A stretch of DNA of 64,000 nucleotides, from contig NZ_CP054919.1 in NCBI RefSeq assembly GCF_013364235.1, positions 451,569 to 515,568 of the forward strand, given 5' to 3'. The first letter of the stretch is position 1, and each line of letters opens with the position of its first letter. Of this stretch, positions 58,425 through 64,000 are shown one piece after another. The notes beneath the pieces are model-generated. The model was not told the DNA's origin. It did not search any database and saw only the letters and a list, made by a program, of their open reading frames with translations. The translations under genes and the position numbers were made by a program. This DNA comes from Kitasatospora sp. NA04385 (GTDB lineage: Bacteria > Actinomycetota > Actinomycetes > Streptomycetales > Streptomycetaceae).

Positions 58425-59551
58425 CGGAACGTCTCCTCCGGTGCGGTGGTGAGGTGTCTGCGCCGCCAGAACGGCCGGTCGGGCCAGCGCCGTTCGGCGG
58501 CGTAGTGCGCGCGGTGATTGCGCAGGTAGGTCTCCCGGACGGCGGCCACCGCCCGGACGTACTCCCCCGGTGCCCCCCGCTCTCCCCCCAGCCGGGCGTG
58601 CACGGCCTGCCCGGCCCGCACCCCGGTGAACAGCGCGGTCAGGATGCCCTGCGAGGAGAGCGGATCGAACGCGACGGCCGCGTCCCCCGCCGCGATCCAG
58701 CCCTCCCCGCACACCGGGTCGAGGCGCGCGGAGTGGGCGGGCGCCCGCCTGGGACCGCCCGCGGCGGGCCTCGGGTGGACGGCGGCCAACGGGCCGACGT
58801 GCCGGGTGACGGCGAGCCTCCGGAGGAAGCCCTCCGCCCCGGCGGGGGTGCCGGGGGCGGCGTCGGTGTCGGTGTCGGTGTACCAGGCGAGCAGGCGGTG
58901 GCCGGTGGGGAGGGGCGCGGTGTACCACCAGCCGTCGGGGGCGGATTCGACGGTGGTCGTGGTGTCGGCGGGCGGCGGGTCGGCGGGGGCGAGGGTGAGG
59001 TGGACGGCGATCAGCCGGTCCCGGGTCAGGACCCGGGCCCCGAGGGTGCGGGCGAGGGCCGCCCGGCGGCCGGTCGCGTCGACCAGCCAGCGGCAGTGGA
59101 CCGATCGCCGTTCGGGGCCGCGCAGTTCGACCGTCCAACCGCCGTCGGGGGTGCGGACCGGCAGGCGCACGGTGGTGCGTTCGGCGAGGTGGACGCCCTG
59201 AGTGCGGGCGAGCCCGCGCAGTTGGCGGTCGAAGCGCGGACGGTCCAGGTGCCAGCCGTGGCCGTGCGGGTCGAGGATGCTGTCGACGGAGCCCAGCGCC
59301 GGGCTCCCCCAGGCCGAACGGTTGGCCAGGCAGGGCAGGTGACCGTCCGTCAGGACGCGTTCCGCACCCAGGTCCCGCAGCAGGACGCGGGCGGCGGCGG
59401 GCAGCGCCTCCCCGACCGGCGCCGGACCGCGCCCGGCGTCCACGAGCAGCACCCGCCGCCCGGCCCGGACCAGCACCGACGCCGCCGCCACCCCGGCCGG
59501 CCCCCCCCCGGCCACCACCACGTCGTACCGCGCCGAACACCCCCCGGTCAC
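58421..59551 (-). CDS. LodB-like FAD-dependent oxidoreductase
   Basis: The 376-residue protein opens with the FAD dinucleotide-binding motif DVVVAGGGPAGVAAASVLVRAG, has a DATGRR motif and a second FAD motif EGWIAAGDAAVAFDPLSSQGI near residues 290-310, the pattern of tryptophan-halogenase/geranylgeranyl-reductase-type flavoproteins. LodB proteins are needed to build the cysteine tryptophylquinone of LodA-type oxidases. The start is uncertain: GTG 59551 or 59554. It follows the LodA-like gene after a repeat-filled 247-base gap. The function is inferred from family and neighbour. Confidence 0.8.
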   Translation of the reverse strand: MTGGCSARYDVVVAGGGPAGVAAASVLVRAGRRVLLVDAGRGPAPVGEALPAAARVLLRDLGAERVLTDGHLPCLANRSAWGSPALGSVDSILDPHGHGWHLDRPRFDRQLRGLARTQGVHLAERTTVRLPVRTPDGGWTVELRGPERRSVHCRWLVDATGRRAALARTLGARVLTRDRLIAVHLTLAPADPPPADTTTTVESAPDGWWYTAPLPTGHRLLAWYTDTDTDAAPGTPAGAEGFLRRLAVTRHVGPLAAVHPRPAAGGPRRAPAHSARLDPVCGEGWIAAGDAAVAFDPLSSQGILTALFTGVRAGQAVHARLGGERGAPGEYVRAVAAVRETYLRNHRAHYAAERRWPDRPFWRRRHLTTAPEETFR

Positions 59552-59576
59552 CACACCCCCACCCACCCACCAGGCG

Positions 59577-59844
59577 CCGCCACCCCGCTCACGCCGCCCC
59601 GCCACCGCTCGCGACCCCTCCGCCCCGTTCCCCGCCTCCCCCCCCGCCCCCCGCCAGGAGCCTCCCCCCCCTCCGCCACCCCGCTCACGCCGCCCCGCCC
59701 TCCGGCTCCGCGCCACCGCCGTTCGCCGACCCCTCGCCCCACTCCCCACCCCGCCCCCGGCCCTCCGCCAGGAGCCTCCCCGACCTCCGCCACCCCGCTC
59801 ACGCCGCCCCGCCCTCCGGCTCCGCGCCACCGCCGTTCGCCGAC
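59577..59844 (-). repeat. Tandem duplication of the lodA-like gene end
   Basis: An 80-base segment at 59765-59844, containing the last codons and stop of the LodA-like gene, recurs at 59651-59730 with two differences (114 bases apart). A third, shorter copy with an 18-base deletion starts near 59577. The copies lie between the LodA-like and LodB-like genes. Confidence 0.85.
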
Positions 59845-61790
59845 TCCTCGCCGAACGGGTCCAGCTTGTCGACGTAGCCGACGGTGATCGCGTCCGTGGA
59901 GTAGCCGGTGTGGGCGGCGGTGGTGGCGAGGAGGTCGGCGTGGGTGGTGGTGCCGAGGACGGGTTCGGGGACGTGGAGGGTGACGAGGTTGCGGTCGGGC
60001 GAGACGCCTTCGAGCGGGAAGCCGGGGGTGGACTCGACCCGGACGGTCGAGGGGAAGCGGCCGTCGCCCACGGTGTAGCGGCGGGTCTCGACGATGCCGA
60101 AGTCGTGCCACTCCCGCACCGACCGGGCGAGTTGTTCCTTGTACTCACCGCGCAGGCCGCGCAGCCAGGAGGCCCGGCGGGCGAAGGCGTCCGCGCGCTC
60201 CTCGTCGGAGTGGGCGGTGCCGTCCTCCTGGTTGACGATCCGGAAGTCCTCCGCGGTGAGGACGTGGTTGGGCACCCGGGCGGGCCAGAAGGTGGGGACG
60301 TGCGGGTCGTAGCGGCCGCTCGGGAGGGCGGTGGACTCGTAGCCGGAGCGGCAGCTCACGGTGTCGGTCTGCCAGGGGACGGCCATCCAGCGGGTGAGGT
60401 CGCCGGGGCCCTGGGCGTGCAGGGGGCCGTCGTCGGCGAGGGCCTGCCGGGTGGTGAGGTCGGGGCCGTAGTCGGGTTCGGGCCGGTCGGCGGGGCGGTG
60501 GAGGATCCGGAAGGGCTCCTCGTACACGGTGGTGCGGCGGATCGGCCAGGTGACTTCGCAGCCGGGGTGGAAGGCGTCGGCGAGGCAGAAGTCGAGCGCG
60601 GCGCGGTCGAGCAGGCCGGGCTGGTCGGCGACGGGGGCGTCCTCCAGGCGGCGCGGGAAGCCGGGCCAGGGGTCGGTGCTGAACTCACCCTTGGCCCAGG
60701 CTTCGAGGTGGGCGATCTGGGTGTCGGAGAGGGTCATGTACTGGAGGACGGACTTGGGCCTGCTGGCCATCGCGTCGCCGTAGAACCAGGGCCAGGGCTG
60801 CGGGGAGAGGCCGTCGCGGGCGTGGTCGCGCATCGCGGTGTAGACCTGGCGGCGCAGTTCGCGGTCGCGTTCGGCCCTGCTGCCGAGGCGGGCGAGCATG
60901 GCGGGGGCGAGGAAGTCCTGCGGGCCGCCGAAGCCGTAGTGGGTGGCGAACCCCTTGTTGACCCACTGGAGTTCGTGGAAGCGCCGCAGGATCGGCAGGA
61001 CGTCCCGTTCGAAGGTGACCTCGGGGTCGGGCGGGACGGTGCCCTGCTGGAGGAAGAGGTCGTGCAGCAGGTCCCACAGGGTGCGCAGGGTCTTGACGTC
61101 GGGGGCGTAGTTGGGCGGGGCGACGGCGACCCAGGCGCCCTTGACCGGGACGTCGCGGCCGCCGAGGGTGAGGGTGGCGGTGACGGGGCCGTCGGAGGTG
61201 TCGTCGTACCAGCCGTCGTTGTTGCCGAAGGAGTGGAGCTCCTCGCCGCCGGGGGCGCCGGAGGTGCCGGTGCCGCCGAGGAGGACGAGCCGGCCGTGGT
61301 CGTCGGTGTGCATCCGGCCGAGCGGGACGTCGACGCCGAGGAAGGTGCCGCCGGTGAACTCGACCCGGTCTCCGGTGCCGGCGCGCAGCGTCTTGCGGCC
61401 GGGGTCGATGACGAGCCGGGCGCGGTCGGTCTGCTTGGGGTTGCGGCGGGCGGACTGCATGCCCTGCATGTCGGGGATGTCGAAGGCGAGGTCGAAGTTG
61501 TACCAGGCGGACTTCCGGTTGGCGACGTGGACGGCCCACTCGATGTCCACCCCGGCTTCGGCGGTGGTGAGTTCGCGCACCACGCGGCCCCCGGCGTCGT
61601 AGCCGTAGATCCGGAACCTGGCGGCCTGGCGCTTGATCGCGCCGGTGTCGTCCTTGTGCGCGCCGGGGGTGACGGGCGCGGGCTCGGGGGTCTCGGGGCC
61701 GTAGAACCAGCCGTCGGGGTGGGCGCTGTTGCCCAGCCGGGCCACTCCGATCGCGGGGTGGATCTTCGCGTAGGAGATGTCGTCGGTCAT
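59799..61790 (-). CDS. LodA/GoxA-family quinone-cofactor (CTQ) oxidase
   Basis: The 663-residue protein begins ISYAKIHPAIGVARLGNS, the family opening, and has NPKQTDRARLVIDPG, GELRVD-like GNNDGWYDDTSDGPV and WVAVAPPNYAPDVKTL. Cys411 in FHPGCEVTW and a Trp in LTRWMAVPWQ (Trp468 or Trp473) fit the cysteine tryptophylquinone residues, which are modified after translation. LodA oxidises lysine at the epsilon-amine and GoxA oxidises glycine, making hydrogen peroxide and ammonia; the substrate here is unknown. No signal peptide. ATG 61790 follows AAGGA after about 12 bases. The LodB-like and third genes follow. Confidence 0.88.
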   Translation of the reverse strand: MTDDISYAKIHPAIGVARLGNSAHPDGWFYGPETPEPAPVTPGAHKDDTGAIKRQAARFRIYGYDAGGRVVRELTTAEAGVDIEWAVHVANRKSAWYNFDLAFDIPDMQGMQSARRNPKQTDRARLVIDPGRKTLRAGTGDRVEFTGGTFLGVDVPLGRMHTDDHGRLVLLGGTGTSGAPGGEELHSFGNNDGWYDDTSDGPVTATLTLGGRDVPVKGAWVAVAPPNYAPDVKTLRTLWDLLHDLFLQQGTVPPDPEVTFERDVLPILRRFHELQWVNKGFATHYGFGGPQDFLAPAMLARLGSRAERDRELRRQVYTAMRDHARDGLSPQPWPWFYGDAMASRPKSVLQYMTLSDTQIAHLEAWAKGEFSTDPWPGFPRRLEDAPVADQPGLLDRAALDFCLADAFHPGCEVTWPIRRTTVYEEPFRILHRPADRPEPDYGPDLTTRQALADDGPLHAQGPGDLTRWMAVPWQTDTVSCRSGYESTALPSGRYDPHVPTFWPARVPNHVLTAEDFRIVNQEDGTAHSDEERADAFARRASWLRGLRGEYKEQLARSVREWHDFGIVETRRYTVGDGRFPSTVRVESTPGFPLEGVSPDRNLVTLHVPEPVLGTTTHADLLATTAAHTGYSTDAITVGYVDKLDPFGEESANGGGAEPEGGAA

Positions 61791-62098
61791 CGCGCTCGAC
61801 GTCCTTTCCGCCGCACCGGCCCCGGCCCGGGCGCGCTGCGGCGACCCGGGCACCAGGGTTTCCCGGTACGGGAGTTGGCGGGTGAGGGGGCGCCGAACGC
61901 CCCCGTCGCCCACCATGACAGGTCGAGTACGACCGATTCCGCCGACGCCCCGCCCGGGCCGCACCGTCAGCCGAACGAGTGACGGCCGCGCCCGGGGCCG
62001 CCCGCGCCCCGCGAACGGCCCCTACCGCCCGTACCGCCCGTACCGCCGACGCCATCGGCGCCCTGACGCACCGGCACCGCGACACGCCGGCGGGCCGG
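61791..62098. other. Noncoding leader of the lodA-like gene
   Basis: A 7-bp hairpin with loop CCGAA (61886-61904) lies about 100 bases before the LodA start on its strand. Around 62027-62050 there are short CCCGTACCG repeats. No gene was found and no promoter is convincing. Confidence 0.5.
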
Positions 62099-62449
62099 TC
62101 ACAGGCCGCCGGTGCCGTAGTAACCGCCCACGCCGCGGCGGTAGTCGGCGTCGTGGGCGTGCGCCTCGCGGTGGTACTCGGGGGAGTCCTTGATCTCCTC
62201 CTTGGCGCGGTCGACCCAGACCGTCTTGGCCTCCTCGTCGATCCGCTGGATGACGCCCGCCGGGAGCAGTACGGCGCGGCCGAAGATCCACGGGCCGGTG
62301 TCGACCACGATGTAGCCGTCCTCGGCCTCGTAGGAGTGCTTGTCGACCTTGCCGATGTGCCCGTCGGTGGCCTCGACCCGGTAGCCGGTCAGGTCGACGC
62401 CCGGGGCGTAGCCCGCGGCCTTCTCGTAACCCCACATGCCGTCGCTCAC
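62099..62449 (-). CDS. PRC-barrel domain protein
   Basis: The 116-residue protein is a PRC-barrel: LTGYRVEATDGHIGKVDKHS, GYIVVDTGPWIFGRAVLLPAG and VIQRIDEEAKTVWVDRAKEEIKDSPEY. The C-terminus is His/Tyr-rich (HREAHAHDADYRRG). PRC-barrels of this actinobacterial type are soluble stress-linked proteins of unknown role. GTG 62449 has AGGAG 7 bases upstream; a longer frame start has none. Confidence 0.88.
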   Translation of the reverse strand: MSDGMWGYEKAAGYAPGVDLTGYRVEATDGHIGKVDKHSYEAEDGYIVVDTGPWIFGRAVLLPAGVIQRIDEEAKTVWVDRAKEEIKDSPEYHREAHAHDADYRRGVGGYYGTGGL

Positions 62450-62529
62450 AACTGTCTCCTTTTCGAGGGGAGTTCGTCGTTCTGCGGGTCGGCTGCCCGG
62501 TTTCGGCACGGGCATGCGCGGCTTTTCGA

Positions 62530-62555
62530 CCGATTCGCGCGGCCGATTCGCGCGG
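62530..62555. repeat. Two perfect 13-bp direct repeats
   Basis: CCGATTCGCGCGG occurs twice without a gap, about 80 bases upstream of the PRC-barrel start, in its promoter region. It may be a regulator site. Confidence 0.7.
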
Positions 62556-62619
62556 CGCACCGCCCGGGGGTGCGCCGTTCGGGGGCGCGGCGCGCAGGGG
62601 GCCACCGGCGCACCGGGGT

Positions 62620-63672
62620 TCACGGACGGATCGGGCCCGTCCCGGCGCCGGTGGTGGTGAGCGCGGCGGCGATCGCCGCCCGGTCGTCCTCGGTCAGCCG
62701 CAGCGCGCCGGCGTCGATCCAGCCGTCGACCTGCTCGGGGCGGCGGGCGCCGACGATCGCGCCGGTGACGCCGGGCCAGTCCAGCGTCCAGGCGAGCGCG
62801 ACGGCGGCGACCGTGCTGCCGTGCGCCTCGGCGATCGGGCGCAGGGCGTCGACCAGGGCGAGGTTGGCGGGCAGGCCGGTGGTGAAGTCCGGGGCGCCCT
62901 TGCGCCAGTCGTCCTCGGGCAGCGCGGCGACCCGCTCGGTGCTGAAGGTACCGGTCAGCAGCCCGGAGTGGAGCGGCTGGTAGACGATCGAGCCGGTGCC
63001 GTGGGCGTGCGCCCAGGCCAGTTCGGGGGCGGCCGTCCGGTGCAGCAGGCTGAACTGCGGCTGGATGGCGTCGACGTGCGCGACCGCCTCGGCGGCGGCC
63101 AGCTGCGCGGTGTCGTGGTTGGACAGCGCGATCGCCCGGACCTTGCCCTCCGCCTTCAGTTGGGCCAGCGTCGCCCAGTACTCCTCCACGGCGGTGGCGT
63201 GCCGGGCCGTGGTGACCGGGTCCTCGTCGGGGGCGAAGGTGAGCAGCGCGCCGTCGCCGGGCCAGTGCGCCTGGTAGAGGTCGATCCGCTCGACGCCCAG
63301 GCGGCGCAGCGAACCCTCCAGTTCGGCGCGGATGCTGGCGGGCTTGAGCAGCTTGCGCGGGGCGGCGAACGGGTCGGGCTCGTCCCAGACCAGGCCCGCC
63401 TTGGTGAAGACGTACGGGCGTTCGGACGCGGGGAGCGCGGCGAGGGCCTTGCCGACCACCTCCTCGGAGTGCCCGAGGCCGTACGCGGGGGCGGTGTCGA
63501 TCCAGTTGATCCCGGCCGCCACGGCCCGGTGGATGGTGGCGATCGAGTCGGCGTCGTCCTGCGGTCCCCAGCCGAAGCTCCAGCCGCTCCCGGCGATCGC
63601 CCAGGCGCCGAAGCCGAGCCGGGTGATGTCGAGGTCGGTGCCGCCGAGCCGGGCGGTGGGCAGAGCGTTCAT
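62620..63672 (-). CDS. Aldo/keto reductase
   Basis: The 350-residue protein has the AKR signatures: ITRLGFGAWAIAGSGW, INWIDTAPAYGLGHSEEVVG with catalytic Asp and Tyr, VFTKAG with Lys, YQAHWP with His, ALSNHD and VTGAIVGARRPEQVDG. It is an NADPH-dependent carbonyl reductase of the YajO/Tas-like branch; substrate unknown. The start is ATG 63672. Downstream lies the PRC-barrel gene after 170 bases, probably transcribed separately. Confidence 0.92.
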   Translation of the reverse strand: MNALPTARLGGTDLDITRLGFGAWAIAGSGWSFGWGPQDDADSIATIHRAVAAGINWIDTAPAYGLGHSEEVVGKALAALPASERPYVFTKAGLVWDEPDPFAAPRKLLKPASIRAELEGSLRRLGVERIDLYQAHWPGDGALLTFAPDEDPVTTARHATAVEEYWATLAQLKAEGKVRAIALSNHDTAQLAAAEAVAHVDAIQPQFSLLHRTAAPELAWAHAHGTGSIVYQPLHSGLLTGTFSTERVAALPEDDWRKGAPDFTTGLPANLALVDALRPIAEAHGSTVAAVALAWTLDWPGVTGAIVGARRPEQVDGWIDAGALRLTEDDRAAIAAALTTTGAGTGPIRP

Positions 63673-63879
63673 GGTCGCGGGTTCCTCACGTTCGGGTGTC
63701 CGGGTGCTGCGCGCCGCGACCCGCCGTCCTCTTCCCGGCGTCCCTCGCAGCGCACGTCCATCGTCACCGCCGCGCGCACCCCGACCCAGGGCCCTGCTCG
63801 ACCCCGGTACCGCCGAACCTGGGTCTGCCGGAACCCCCCTGGCCGCGTTGGCCGCGCTCCGGCCCCCGGCCGCACCGAC

Positions 63880-63921
63880 GTCCGGCGTCCGGCGTCCGGC
63901 GTCCGGCGTCCGGCGTCCGGC
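63880..63921. repeat. Six perfect 7-bp tandem repeats
   Basis: GTCCGGC is repeated six times with one degenerate unit after it. It lies just past the stop of the gene at 63928. The 250 bases between it and the aldo/keto reductase gene hold no gene I can support. Confidence 0.9.
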
Positions 63922-63927
63922 GCCCGG

Positions 63928-64000
63928 TCAGTGCACGGCGCCGGGCGCGGGCCGGTGGGCGTCGACGAGGCGGGCGGGGACGGCCAGCACGGAGAGCCGG
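63928..64000 (-). CDS. C-terminal end of an unknown gene cut by window edge
   Basis: The last 23 codons read RLSVLAVPARLVDAHRPAP and a few more residues, then stop TGA at 63928-63930. The codon use (G/C third positions) is that of a real gene, but too little is visible to name it. Confidence 0.45.
   Translation of the reverse strand, partial: RLSVLAVPARLVDAHRPAPGAVH

Noticed and set aside
1..64000. tRNA, rRNA, insertion sequence, prophage or replication origin
   Set aside because: No transposase or integrase frames, no rRNA-like sequence and no cloverleaf were recognised by eye; a dedicated RNA search could still find small RNAs.

Overview
The window is chromosomal DNA of very high GC content from a sporulating actinomycete, most likely a member of the Streptomycetaceae (Streptomyces, Kitasatospora or a close relative). 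Supporting signs are an SsgA-like sporulation protein, SigB-type partner-switching regulators, DUF1206, DUF6479 and DUF4232 proteins, many GTG starts, leaderless genes and 4-base ATGA/GTGA gene overlaps. I see no rRNA, tRNA, CRISPR array, insertion sequence or prophage. All identifications come from reading the sequence; no database was searched.

Layout. Positions 1-4.5 kb hold partner-switching parts: a cobalamin-binding protein coupled to a SpoIIE-type phosphatase, a STAS antagonist, an RsbW-like kinase, an SsgA-like protein and a Dps ferritin. Positions 4.6-11.4 kb hold a complete stressosome operon: rsbR, rsbS, rsbT, an ATPase/phosphatase fusion, a hybrid histidine kinase, a receiver-phosphatase and a second STAS protein, nearly all joined by stop/start overlaps. 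Positions 11.5-19.5 kb hold membrane and envelope genes (PAP2 phosphatase, YihY, PAP2-diacylglycerol kinase fusion, phospholipase D), DUF1206 and Ku. Positions 19.7-26.5 kb are a secreted glycan-degradation segment: a ROK regulator divergent from a GH89 enzyme with ricin domains, then a GH43 exo-galactanase-like enzyme with a ricin domain. Positions 26.8-34.6 kb hold another SpoIIE phosphatase, a large catalase, an SDR, a zinc alcohol dehydrogenase and a flavin/F420 oxidoreductase. Positions 34.7-43.4 kb hold an ABC exporter with a NarL-type two-component pair and an OmpR-type two-component pair whose likely operator also lies before a His-rich PepSY protein and a DedA-PAP2 pair. Positions 43.4-49 kb hold small enzymes, a Ser/Thr kinase and a lipoprotein. 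Positions 48.1-52.5 kb hold an amide-use locus (MarR, AmiC-like sensor, permease, amidase). Positions 52.7-57.4 kb include TerC, a tyrosine phosphatase, an AlkZ-like winged-helix protein and an apparently frameshifted membrane phosphatase. Positions 57.7-61.8 kb hold a LodA/LodB-type quinone-cofactor oxidase operon with an unrecognised third gene. A PRC-barrel protein, an aldo/keto reductase and the end of one more gene close the window.

How the genes may work together. The unifying theme is stress signalling. Five SpoIIE phosphatases, three STAS proteins besides RsbR and RsbS, and RsbT/RsbW-type ATPases sit beside classical effectors (Dps, catalase, Ku). SigB-like promoter motifs precede several of these, although such short motifs also occur by chance at this base composition. 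The most distinctive loci are the LodA-type oxidase operon, the shared CTGAAG-N4-CTTCAG regulon and the amide operon.
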